NCBI GenBank assembly: GCA_002286855.1
Contig: NRSV01000034.1
Location: forward strand, 124,001-188,000
Length of the DNA: 64,000 nucleotides
Reading direction: 5' to 3'
Source: Bipolaris cookei
Lineage: Eukaryota > Ascomycota > Dothideomycetes > Pleosporales > Pleosporaceae
Shown here: one piece after another, positions 20,284-31,030 of the stretch
Numbering within the stretch: position 1 is the first letter of the stretch
Layout: the number at the start of each line of letters is the position of its first letter
Made by a program: the position numbers and the translations under genes
The notes under the pieces: generated by a model
What the model was told of the DNA's origin: nothing
Databases searched by the model: none
The model's input: only the letters and a program-made list of their open reading frames with translations

Positions 20284-22025
20284 ATGACTAATTTCTCAGA
20301 TCTTTTCGCCACCGTCCTGGCATTTGCCAGTCCTCGAGATATATGCGCAGTAGAGTCGGCTCAAAATCTGCAAGCTTGTCTTGCCAGCAAACATGTCCCG
20401 ACAAGCTTAAACTCGTCCTCCAACTGGACCTCGCTGATTGATCCGTATAACCTTCGTCTCAAGTATACTCCCGCTGCTGTCACGCTACCAACTACTCCTC
20501 AGCAAGTCTCCGACTCCGTCTTGTGTGCTGTGGCAGCAGGTGTGAAAGTGCAGGCGAGGTCTGGGGGACATTCGTACGGCAGTTTCTCGCTCGGTGGACA
20601 GAACGGCAGTCTGGTAATAGATCTACGGAATTTCAATAGCGTCTCTTTAGACAAGTGTCAGTATCACTTTTTTTGCCTCTGTGGCTTTCGTTACTGCATC
20701 GCTAACAACTTCAAGCGACTGGCATTGTGACAGTTGGCGGAGGTGTTCGACTTGGTAATCTTGGAGTAGGGATATACAACCAGGGCCAGCGAGCACTTCC
20801 TCATGGAACATTCCCAGGTGTTGGAATCGGGGGTCACTATACTCACGGAGGGTTTGGATACTCGTCTCGTCGTTGGGGTACGTAATTTGCTTCTGATAGC
20901 TCTTACCAAGTGACCACGCTGCATGCCAACAGCGACTCTCTTACTCCTCGTGATAACGCCACTGACCAGTGATTCCAACAGGTCTTGCACTTGACACCAT
21001 TGTAGCCATGGACGTCGTTTTGGCAGATGGTCGCTTTGTGCATGTCACGCCTATTAAATATCCCGACCTGTATTACGCTCTACGAGGAGCTGCAGACAGC
21101 ATAGGCATCATCACAACATTCTATCTCCAGACGCAGCCGGCACCAGCTCGAGTTGTTAGCTACTCATCCGATTTCTCATTGGCTCTGAAGTCAGCGGACG
21201 CGGCAGCTGATGTGATTCTCAAGCTTCAAACCTTCGTCACTACTTCTCCATATATCGACCGGAACCTCACTCTTGAGGTGTACACCAGCGTCACTGGCGA
21301 ATTCAGTGTCCGTGGATGGTATTTCGGGGATCTGAACTACTTTTCGAAGACCGTGTTCCCAGCGATGTTGGACGGAATGCCAACCCCCAGCAATAATACC
21401 ATCCAAGAGAACGCCTGGCTGACGGCGCTGGAAGATATTGCTGAGGGTGAGCCACTTACTGAGCCACTTGATGGTTACAACAATCGACAAACATTCTACA
21501 CCAAGTCTGTCGTGACAAGGGAGGCTCAGCCGCTAAGCAAGAAGGCCCTAAAAAGTTACTTTCAATACATTATCGACAAGGGCCTGACAGCAGGATTTCC
21601 CTGGAACACGTTCATCTCGCTTTATGGCGGCAAAGACAGCCAGATCAACACTCCTGCAGCCGGTTCCGCTGCATACTCTCATCGAGACTCTCTTTGGGTT
21701 TTTCAAGTAAGTATAACGTGCCTTCCGACGCAAACTGCAGCTGACGTATTTCAAGAACATTGGCTCCAGCGCGAATTTCTTACCGCCATTCTCCCCAGAC
21801 ATCACGATGTTTGTCAATGGGCTGAACACAGCGCTTATTGCCGCGCAGCCTGACGGCGAATTTCTCGGCTATCCGAACTACCTTGACCCAGCGTTGACAC
21901 CTGTGGAGGCAGCGAATCTCTATTATGGACGTACCACCTACCGCAAGCTTGTAAAAATCAAGAGTGAATTTGATCCAGAGAATGTTTTCTGGAACCCACA
22001 AGCTATTGGAAACGCTGTTTTGTAA
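20284..22025 (+). CDS. AA7-type FAD-linked oxidase with BBE domain
   Basis: Exons 20284-20656, 20716-20877, 20982-21706 and 21756-22025 (introns 59, 104 and 49 nt) give 509 residues. The FAD_binding_4 domain is marked by KVQARSGGHSYGSFSLGG, whose histidine is the usual covalent FAD attachment, TVGGGVRLGN and GIGGHYTHGGFG. A C-terminal berberine-bridge domain ends YYGRTTYRKLVKIKSEFDPE and FWNPQAI. The motif HGTFPGVGIGGH has Phe where bicovalent family members have Cys (GTCP), so FAD is probably held by the histidine alone. Such enzymes oxidise carbohydrates or secondary metabolites. A hydrophobic N-terminus suggests secretion but is not a strong signal peptide. The gene lies among repeats yet is intact. 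Confidence 0.9.
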
Positions 22026-22149
22026 AAATAATTCTTTAGTATCATTCCTAGCTCTTCTACCTATGTTAACTATAGCGTATTCCACCACCGAGTAGGTCAC
22101 TTCTCCACGCCACCCTATATATACAACAATAATGCGCAACACTACAACA

Positions 22150-23240
22150 ATTCCTTAATGAGGGTGGCCGATTGCTTAGCATGGCCACTCCCTTATTACT
22201 CACGTTACTTATATTGATTTTCAACGCCTCTAAGCTCCAAACTACAATTTCTCAACCACCTAATCTTGAAAAGCTCTCAAAAGAAGAGAGGGTTAAAGCA
22301 GCCCTCTAAGCAATTAAATAGCCAGTAAAACTAGGTTTGCAATGCGCTGTCACTACTTACAACGTGTCTCGAACAACCCTCCGCTGCCGATGCGCTGGGA
22401 AGATGTCGCAACGTAATACTCATCCCAAATCATCAAGCCTTGAAAAGACTGAAGAGAAGACACTCAAACAATATATCAGGACACTAGATGCTCAAGGATT
22501 TGCTCCAACACTGCGTTACGTTGAAGATATGGCTAATCAACTGCGCACTGCGCGTGATGCAAACCCTGTTAGCCCACGATGGGCTTCAAACTTTGTCAAA
22601 CACGAACCTGAGCTCAACTCAAGAATGACTCGGCAGTGCAATCGCTGGAGGGTCTTATGCAGTGATCCAGATGTTATCAAGCCCTGGTTCGACCTTGTAC
22701 GCAAAGGTCAGATACAGCATCTAGGATGAAGATACCTACAACTTTGACGAGACTGGCTTTACTATGGGTGGCGGGAACTGCGTAAAAGTAGTTACTGCTT
22801 CAGAGAGACGCACTAGGCTTATTGGAGTGCAACAGGGATACCGCAAGTGGGTGACTCTGGTCGCTGTAATCAACGCGATGGGCGATTGCGCCCTACCTTA
22901 TCTTCAAAGTAAAGAATCACGACACGTCCTGGTACCCTGATTTAAGGCCTCAGTGGCGCATTGGGGTCAGTGACAATGGCTGGACTTTGAACGAGATTGG
23001 TGTAGCTTGGTTGAAGCACTTTGTTGAGCAGATAAAGAGACGGAGAGTGGGTAGCCACGTGCTGCTCATAATTGACGGCCACGAGAGCCACAAGTCGCTT
23101 ACCTTCCAGTATCTTTGCGGGGAGAACAAGATCATTACCCTCTGTATGCCGCCACACTCATCCCATATCCTGCAGCCACTTGATGTGGGGTGTTTTGCTC
23201 CTTTGAAGCGGGAGTATAGTAAAGAGATCAGAGCCTTGAC
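22150..23240 (+). mobile_element. P5: 3'-truncated pogo-type transposon remnant
   Basis: An N-terminal half (22337-22729, with TTYNVSRTTLRCRC and NFVKHEPELNSRM) is followed by frameshifted NFDETGFTMGGG and then a frame at 22987 with LLIIDGHESHKS and LQPLDVGCFAPLKREYSKEI. The match stops abruptly near 23240, before the C-terminal third and knuckle. It is closest to P3 by eye. The left end has a short hairpin (GTGGCC...GGCCAC) near 22164 but no partner TIR, so the left limit is approximate. Confidence 0.75.
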
Positions 23241-23895
23241 AACAGATTGTGAGAAGGTGCAGTTCTCAATATTGCCGAAGGCACCGCCGGTGTGGCGGTG
23301 GTTTCCCATTGTAGCTTAGCGCGAATAGTTGATAGGTTGCATCTCGGTGAAAGCTTCACAATCAATCTTAAAAGTACACTTTTACAAATTCTAGCACATC
23401 GTAGGCTGCTGCAAGGGCGCAGAGAGATTTTTTGGTTAATTTAATACGATACTATACCAAGACAAATTCTACATTCACGAGAAGTCTATATAGAACGTTG
23501 TTGTCACGGCATTGTGGTGGTTGTGGTGTAAGCCCAGAAGTACCATGTGTAGTCTCGTGGTTACTCACTGACTAACAACGCTGTATTTAAACTTGCTCCT
23601 ATCATCATACACATCAGAATACACAGTACTTCACACATATTCAACTGCTTACAGTTATGAGCCCGGCCTAATCCGCACATTTCTTCAATCAATTGACTAC
23701 CTACCTACCTATCCTGCAATGCCGATGCACACAGTTCGTTCAGACATCATCCAAGGACAAAGCAACTGGGAGCTTTGGATCTTTATCGTTAGACATATTA
23801 CCGAAGCAGGGGACGTTTGAGAATACATTGATCTTAACCAACCACCCAATCCTCTACAAAAGCCTGTTCAGCCTACCAAGCCAGCGCCTACTATG
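23241..23895. other. intergenic, nothing recognised
   Basis: This runs from the P5 breakpoint to the LTR-like segment of the plus-strand Copia fragment. Short frames have no recognisable product. Confidence 0.4.
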
Positions 23896-26126
23896 AGGGG
23901 CTGCGTAAAGGTTGCCGATGCCTGGTAACAAGATTGTCTTCGATAGAGAACTAAGCTTCTGAGCTACGTAGCTATCTATATACAGTGCTAGCTGCCCGTG
24001 CACAATCGAGCCGATAGGACCTAGTCGCTCTGGCTGTCGGTTAAAGCGCGCCGAGTCTCGCCGAGTCTCGGTGCTCTAGGTGGCATCCGGATTTTAGGAG
24101 CAGGCCGAGATTTCATCGAGGAACAACACACCAACTAGGCTCTAGCCTATCACACCTACGGTCAATGCCGGTGGATCACCTGCAAATCTACCATCCCAGC
24201 AAGACTTACTGTAGTATAACCAAGATCGCAGTAGCTATTACAAGGAGATCAAAGAATACAGACGTCTTCGAGATAAGTTAGGACAAGTTGAAGCACACAT
24301 TACTAAGACTATACAACAGGAAATACTGTTTCATATTGCAACTGCGGGAGACCGCAAACACCAGAGCATATCCTCTTACTCTGTAGCTACTACAACGCAG
24401 AAAGAAAAAAGCTAAAAGCAACTCTCGACCAGAAAACTCTCAGCATGCCACTCCCCCTCCACACTACTACTGGGATAGAAGCTACACTAGCTTTCATTAC
24501 TAGCACGGGAGTAGGGACAAGACGGTGGCACCCAGGCCAAGAACAAGACTAAAACATAAACAATAAAAACAACAAGTAAGCCAAACCAAACACAATGTAA
24601 ACATACATTTTCTATATTTTTCCTCGTTTGTTTCCTTACTTCCCGCAAGCAAGAGCCTGCTGGAAGACAGCCTAGCTATCTAACATCTCTTTCTGTTTAC
24701 TAAACTGCTCTTTAGCACCAGGCGTCTGCTAGAGGCATGGTCGTAAACAGACAAAAGCCGAAGTACTACAGTAGTACTACGCAAAGAAAAAAACCCCACA
24801 TGTCAATAACCGGATAGAGCGGCCTACGGTCAAAGTCTTCCACAGCCCCGAGCTGCATATAAACTCTAATGGAATAATAACAATAATAATACCGTATCAT
24901 GTTAAAGACAAGGCGACAGTCTACAATTAAATCAAGACGCTACAAGATCTCTTCTCGCCTACTATTTCTGACACAGAGTATCGAGTACAGAAAGGCTATG
25001 AAGCAGCAAAGATCCTACATGCTCAACGATCGAACATTGAAGACTGGTACAACGAGTTTCTCACAGCATACAGCATAGCACAACAACTCGATCTACCTGA
25101 GATACACGGGTTCCGAGCACACAAGGATCTTATCCGAGCTATCAAGCAAGTTGACGCTGCATACGCTGCCAGCGCCTCCCTCAATATTTTCAAAGCCGAG
25201 GAAATCTGGAACTCAGGTCTCAGTAACCCAATACCTCATCAATCTCAACTCTCTACCGTTCTTGCCGAATACTTGCGCTACTATCGTACCACCTATTCGA
25301 GAAAGGCAAATATTCATGGAGTTGCCTTTGGAGCAACAATGAATGGCTAGCTGTCTCCACACAACAACAAGAAACGATCAAGAGACGATGCAAATAAGCC
25401 AATAAAGCCCTGCCTCTGTGGTGACAGTCATTTTTGGGGTCAATGCCTGTACATCGATACAACACTTCAGCAAAGAGGATTCGTCCGAGACCCTGAAAAA
25501 GCCAAGAAGATTGCTGATTTCGATGCTAAGGACATTCGTGAGATACTAAACAAGATTCGGGAAAAGAATCGACGCTTTAAGAAGCATAGGGCCAGGATGG
25601 CAGTAAGCATAGTGAAGCGTCAGACTCTGATTCGATAGAAATCGACCCAGGAGACCCACTAGCTGGTGATACCCCGCACGAAGCATATGCCGTCTTTTCT
25701 TCCGCGTTCAACGATCAGAGAGCATCCCAACAATATCCGCTCGTCCACTCATGGACATTAGATCCAGTCACTGATATCTATATCTGCAAAAACCCTGCCG
25801 AGTTCAATTGGAAAGCTCCAGCAGCTGACGACGACGTCGTCCTCACAGGAGGAACTGGGACGATAATCAAGGCATGGGGTGAAGTCAAGCTACCTCTATC
25901 GATACCAAATGGCATTAAGACAACGACACTCAAGCGCGTGGCTCTAATTCAATCCTTCTTCACTAGCCTAGTCTCACTATCACGTCTTTCCTCATTAAAT
26001 ATTCATTTTGACTCGGGAAGAAACGTTCTATATAAAGCTGCCAACAACTTTTGTAAGAACGTAGCAAGCCTTACCCGGCTAGGAGGTCATTGGCTAGTCG
26101 TGCACCGCACCCAATCTCCACCATGA
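23896..26126 (+). mobile_element. Copia-type retroelement fragment: LTR-like end, leader, gag, protease
   Basis: After the LTR-like segment (23896-24013) and a long decayed leader, gag is open from 24931 to 25638 apart from one TAG at 25348. It has NIEDWYNEFLTAYSIAQQLD, a gag helix typical of fungal Copia elements, and a knuckle-like CLCGDSHFWGQC. A shifted frame, 25620-26126, follows the Copia protease pattern (HSWTLDPVTDIYICKNPAEF, then FFTSLVSLSRL and GGHWLVV). The catalytic DSG reads DPV, so it is inactive. The element stops there, without integrase or reverse transcriptase in this orientation. Confidence 0.75.
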
Positions 26127-26525
26127 GAAAAGTGGAGTGTAAAGGTAATCTATTAATTTTGAGCGGCTGACGCCGGCTACATATGCACTAGTCCATATTT
26201 GGATAGGCGGCTACCGTCAGTGACCGATATAGTCGTTTCCTCACAACAGTCTTCCTCAGTGATGTTGGCGATTAATTAGTTACATATGTGAATTTCAGTC
26301 TGTATAATCATCCACTTTGGTTTCAGGACTGGGTTTGGAGGACCATGTCCCTCAGCAGGGGCAAAAGCAGGGCCTTAGTGCAAATGTTAGCAAGGTTGGA
26401 TGCTGATGGCGCAGGAGTGGCATTGAAGTCCCATCTGAAGACCAATCCCTGACGAAGTGATAAGGAATGGAGATGTTTTTGGAGTGTGCATTGATTCTTT
26501 CTTCTTTCACAAGGGCGACGGCAGC
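26127..26525. other. junction between two convergent Copia fragments
   Basis: No coding signal is present. It may contain the 3' end or LTR of the minus-strand element, but no repeat partner was found inside the window. Confidence 0.35.
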
Positions 26526-27842
26526 CTAATTGTCCGTAGTGCGTGTGAAACTGAAACCCGGTTGGTCACCAAATATTTCCAGCAAGGCATTGCGTGTCCA
26601 GACTAGATGAGCTGAAGCGGCGGAGCAGCTCATGTATTCGGCTTCACAAGTTGATTTGGAAATTGAAGTTTGACGTTTGGATGACCAGAAGAGTGTCATT
26701 CCACTGATTTGGAGAATGTAGCCTTGGAAGGATTTCGCACTGTCTGGATCCGAACCCCATGATGCGTCGGCAAAGTAGCAAACATAGAAAACAACTGGGA
26801 TGGTACTTGGACAGGTGAATCGCAACACGTGATCTTTGGTATGATGAACGTATCGCAGGGCCTGAGATGCAATTTTGTGATGGAGGGATGAAGGCCTGTA
26901 ATTGTATGTGCTTAGAAGCACATTGGTGTACGAGAGATCCGGTCTGGCACCTGTGACCAGGTAATTCAAAGAACCTGTCAGTTATTGGTAGGTGGTAACA
27001 TCGGTACCTTCCTTCTCAGAGCGGGGAGGTATCAAATTCGGGTCTAGTGGTGTGTTTTGGCCATTGCAGGAGAGCATGTTGAACCTTTGGAGAATCCTTC
27101 GAGCATAGCAGGGTTGGCTCAAGGTAACTTGATCATCGAGTTGCTTGATTTAATACCAAGAAGGAATTTTGCTAGTCCAAGGTCCTTGCATTTGATTTTG
27201 GCAGAAATTTGAAGTTTGAATTCCTGGATGCAAACTGCATCGCCGAGCAGCAGGAGGTCATCGACGTAGATGGCCATGATTAGCGGCAGAGGGTCAAAGA
27301 GTGTGCAAACGCAAGGATCGAAACTCATTTGGCTAAGTCCCATAACGAGAATAGCATTTCTGAGCGTATGCCACCACCGACGGCCAGATTGGTTGAGACC
27401 GTATATGGTTCTGTGAAGTTTTAGACCTTTCGTGGGAGCTGCATAGCTAGGGGGAGGTCGCACGTATATGGTTTCCTCCAATTCACCATTCAGGTAAGCT
27501 GTATCAAAGTCAATTTAGTGAATTTTCCACTGGAGGGCAACTGCCATATAAATCAGCATTCTCAAAGTGTCGTATCGAACGACCGGAGAGTAGGTATTCA
27601 GGTGTTCGTATCCTGGTCTGGCTGAAGCCTTGTGCAACGACTCTGGCTTTGAACCTGACCGGATTACCATCTGCATCGGGCTTGACATTGAAAACCCAAC
27701 GGGATCCAACAACGTTGTTGGAGGCGACGTCAGTTGGCTCCCAAGTTCCAGCTTGTTCATGGACAGCGATCTCGTGGTCCATTGCGGCCAGTGTGCAGGA
27801 TTCTGTGCCTTAGGGAATGATTGAGGAACATTCACAGAAAGG
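26526..27842 (-). mobile_element. Copia-type pol fragment: reverse transcriptase and RNase H
   Basis: Reading on the minus strand: NNVVGSRWVFNVKPDADGNP and RFKARVVAQGFSQ (start of the RVT_2 domain), LHRTIYGLNQSGRRWW, the polymerase motif AIYVDDLLLLGD, KDLGLAKFLLGI, then LTGSLNYLVTGARPDLSY and the RNase H block KRQTSISKSTCEAEYM. Order and motifs are those of Ty1/Copia pol. The frame is broken several times, for example a TAA before LTGSLN. The N-terminal part stops at 27842, exactly at the P6 target TA, so P6 interrupts this element. Confidence 0.85.
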
Positions 27843-27844
27843 TA

Positions 27845-29668
27845 ACGTACATGGCAAGCGAGCGGCGCACCCCAACATCTTTGCGCACCTCTCTTGCTAC
27901 ATAACTTCGTAACACAATAGTATTACGAATAAATATCTATAGACTTGATTAAATGGTATCTATAATATCGCTCTTGGATATGCATCGATTATGGCCAGTC
28001 TCTTTACACCTACTACAGTGCGTAAGAGCCCGACGGCTAACACCTAATCGCTCTCCTCCCTGACGCTCCTCATAAGCAATCTGCTCATCAGCCTCGCGTT
28101 GAGCAATTATATCCTCACCAGCTCCCTTTGTAAGGACTCCAAGCTTCTGTATCTGCTTCTTCTTACGCTGTCTACGCTTTGTGGCTGCCTCATTAGCCTT
28201 CTCAAGGCTGGCGATTCGATCGCGCATTAGTTCAGCTGGAAGCTTCACTACCTCTGCTCCTTTCTTAAGCTGGCTAATCGCCGTAATAATCGAAGCTGGT
28301 GATGAGCTTTTATGAAGTTGTACGCGGTTAGTTATTAGCGTCGATTGAGGTTCAAGCTCGTGTATATCGCTTGGTGTACAGGCTTGCCAGAGAGCTTCTG
28401 CGAGAGCTGGTGTAGTTGGCGTAGTTGGCGTACGCAGCTTTATATCAAGCTTTGATAGAACAACATCTGGCTGGAGAGGAACAAGGCCTGCGCCTCAGAA
28501 AGATAAAAAGATATTAGCTGGCGCGAAAGATCAATCAAACGCTGTCTTGAACGCTGGCAGAAACTCGAGCTTGATAATATGGTTGATATGGTAGTGGATT
28601 AGGTTCTCCACCTCACGGCTATACGCACGCTTTAATGGCGAGAAGTAGCCAACGTCAAGAGGCTGGAGTAGGTGAGACGAGTGTGGCGGCATATAGAGCG
28701 TGTATATATTGTTCTCTTTACAGAACTCTTGGAACTCAAGAGACTGGTGGCTCTCATGGCCGTTAAGAGCAAGCAGGCGACGTGTGCCGACGTGAGTCCT
28801 TGTATGAGTGTCGAAGTGCTTTAGCCATGCAACGCCTAGCTCGTTGTTCGTCCAGCCATTGTTACTAAATTCGATCACCCATTCGCGTGGGATATCTGCT
28901 TCCTTGTACCAGAAAGATAGATGATGCTGGCCGGCAAAGATGAGAAACGGTGGGACTGCCCAACCAGCTGCGTTGATCCCAGCGATCAACGTCACCTACT
29001 CAGGATTGCCTGGCTGAATAGCCTTTTGCCGGAATTTTCTCTCTGATGCCGTAATGACAAGTTGAGTCGCAATCTTACTCGTTGAAAAGCCAGCTTCGTC
29101 GAAGTTGTAGACGTCCTCGTCACAAATGCCGTACTTCGCCTTCGTCCGCTCTATAAGCTCAAACCAGCTTTCAATTAAGGCTGGATCTTCACAGAGAGCT
29201 CTCTGCCTATTGTACGCTCGATTAAAACGCGTTGTAAGAGAGTTTTGATGCTTAATCAAGTTGGCTGGCCACTTCTGTCCAACCTGGCCAACGCCACGCC
29301 CAACTAGCAGCTTATTAACCATATCACGCATAGCAGCGTACGTAGACGCAAATCCACATAGATCAAGATCCATTATATGACCAACTATCACCTCTTCCTT
29401 TAGCTTGGTAAGCTTCTTTTAGTTGGGCTGGCAATCGCGTCGCGCAGGCTTGCCAGCGCATCAGCGACGAAGCGTTGTTTCGACTATATTATAGAGTGCA
29501 GCAGCACGGCGACTTCCTTGTATTTGTTTATTTTTAAGAGATAAGATAGGAAGCTGAAAATCTGCTTCGTTTGAAGCCATCTGAGTATAATAGTGTTGAG
29601 TAATTAGATGTTAATTTCAAAGAGATGCGCAAGTTTGATGGGGTGCGCCGCTCGCTTGCCATGTACGT
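27845..29668 (-). mobile_element. P6: full-length pogo-type transposon inside Copia pol
   Basis: Both ends begin ACGTACATGGCAAGCGAGCG and are identical for the first 30 bp, then about 75% similar to 50 bp. TA flanks both (27843-27844, 29669-29670). The length is 1824 bp. The transposase (about 29579 to 27949) shows GFSTSKIATQLVITASE, HFDTHTRTHVGTRRLLALNG and LLQPLDVGYFSPL. The second catalytic aspartate reads N (LNGHESH, GAC to AAC). A TAG at 28996-28998 stands where the other copies have TGG (E-W-VTLIAG). The terminal knuckle is altered. It is an inactive copy. Confidence 0.88.
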
Positions 29669-29689
29669 TATATGCAGTCAGGGACTATG

Positions 29690-29886
29690 TGTGACTTTGG
29701 CCAAAGGCGGTTCTATGGGGTTTATTTACAATGGGGGAGTTTCTAGTGTAAAGTGCGACTATGGTGCGTCGGCCTTTGTCTAGTTAATCAATAGCTATTG
29801 CTTACTAGACGCCTGTTGCTTAAGAGCAGTTTGGTGATAGAAAGAGATGTTAGGTAGCTAGGCAGCCCTCCAGCGGACTCTTTTAG
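29690..29886 (-). repeat. Copia leader segment, inverted relative to 24654-24800
   Basis: Its reverse complement shares GCCTAGCTA.CTAACATCTC, TTTCT.T...AAACTGCTC, AGGCGTCT and ACAAA.GCCGA with 24654-24775. This places it upstream of the minus-strand pol, separated from it by P6 and by the missing gag-integrase part. Confidence 0.55.
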
Positions 29887-29888
29887 TA

Positions 29889-31028
29889 ACGTCAGTACTA
29901 AGCGAGCCGTCCAACCAAGCGAGCCGTCCAACCAAGCAAACCGTCCACCCTGCTAATAATCTGCGCCTTCACAGCAATATATATTAGCAACACAACAATA
30001 CAATATAACATAGTAGTTACAGACTATTAGCTACTACTAGTAGCTTGATTCTTGCACGTTCGTGAATTATGACCAGTCTCCCTGCACTTTGTACAGCGCG
30101 CTGAAGCCTGACGGCTGACAACTGATCGAGCCCTCCCTTGACGCACTTCTTCCTCAATCTGTTGCTCAACCTTCCTTTGAGCTATTATTTCTTCTCCCTC
30201 TGCCTTTGTAAGCGTCCCACGCTTCTGAAGCTGCTTCTTTTTACGAGCTCTGCGCGATGTTACTGCTTGGTTAGCTCGCTCAAGGCTAACAATTCGCTCG
30301 CCAATTAGCGCAACTCCATAGGCTATCTTCACAGTAACCCACTCGCGAGTGCCAGGCTGGATAGCCTTAGGTCGAGAGCGTCTCTCAGAGCTAGTAACAA
30401 CCAACTGAGCTGAAATCCTGCCTATCTGAAAGCCAGTCTCGTCAAAGTTGTGCGTATCCTCGTCACAGACGCCGTACTTGGCCTTTATACGCGCTACTAG
30501 CTCGAACCAGGTCTGAATAGCATGTGGACCCTCACAGAAAGCTCTCTGGCGATCATATGGTCCATTAAATAGAGTTTTAAGGCTCTCTATTCGCTTGACA
30601 AAGTTCTTTGGCCAGTCTCTGCCAACCTGGCTAGCGCCACGCTCAGTGAGCAGCTTATCCGCCATATCTCGTACAGCGCCTAGAGAGGGTGAATATCCAC
30701 GCGAATCCAGATCAATTATATACTCAGTAATCACCTCCTCTTCTAGTTTGCTGAGCTTCTTTGAATTAGGCTCACAATCGCGTCGCGCAGCGATTCCAAC
30801 GCGTCGGTCGCGTAGCGTTGATCGAGCGACGTTAAATGTTTGTACAGCTAGCCGTTCAGATTGAATCTGCTGTTGATTAATAGCATAGATAGCCATATTG
30901 ATATTTGCTTCGTTGTAGACCGATTGAACAAGATTTGGTGGAGCCATTGTTATTTGAAGGTGACGCGTTACGGAAAATTAGTAGGGTGGACGGTTCGCTT
31001 GGTTGGGCGGCTCGTTTAATACTTATGT
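29889..31028 (-). mobile_element. P7: 1.14-kb pogo derivative with an intact hybrid frame
   Basis: The ends are ACGTCAGTACTAAGCGAGCC (left) and, as complement, ACATAAGTATTAAACGAGCC (right), with TA on both sides (29887-29888, 31029-31030). The left TIR has three 17-bp units of the type AAGCGAGCCGTCCAACC; the right has two. The internal region encodes a single uninterrupted protein that lacks the transposase core. Confidence 0.92.
30027..30947 (-). CDS. core-deleted pogo transposase: DNA-binding half fused to zinc knuckle
   Basis: An uninterrupted frame of 306 residues starts at 30947 (MAPPNLVQSVYNEANINMAI). It contains the helix-turn-helix region (FNVARSTLRDRRVGIAARRD), the CENP-B-like second half (NFVKRIESL, AFCEGPHAIQTWFELV), the first catalytic block HNFDETGFQIGRI and IQPGTREWVTV. 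At about residue 210 it jumps to IAYGVALIGERIVSLERANQ, the coiled-coil region that in full copies follows the catalytic core, and ends with knuckle CTKCRETGHNSRTC. The second and third aspartates are absent, so it cannot cut DNA but keeps both putative nucleic-acid-binding ends. No stop codons, unlike all full-length copies here. It may be a recent deletion or a maintained repressor-like protein. Confidence 0.8.
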   Translation of the reverse strand: MAPPNLVQSVYNEANINMAIYAINQQQIQSERLAVQTFNVARSTLRDRRVGIAARRDCEPNSKKLSKLEEEVITEYIIDLDSRGYSPSLGAVRDMADKLLTERGASQVGRDWPKNFVKRIESLKTLFNGPYDRQRAFCEGPHAIQTWFELVARIKAKYGVCDEDTHNFDETGFQIGRISAQLVVTSSERRSRPKAIQPGTREWVTVKIAYGVALIGERIVSLERANQAVTSRRARKKKQLQKRGTLTKAEGEEIIAQRKVEQQIEEEVRQGRARSVVSRQASARCTKCRETGHNSRTCKNQATSSS

Positions 31029-31030
31029 TA

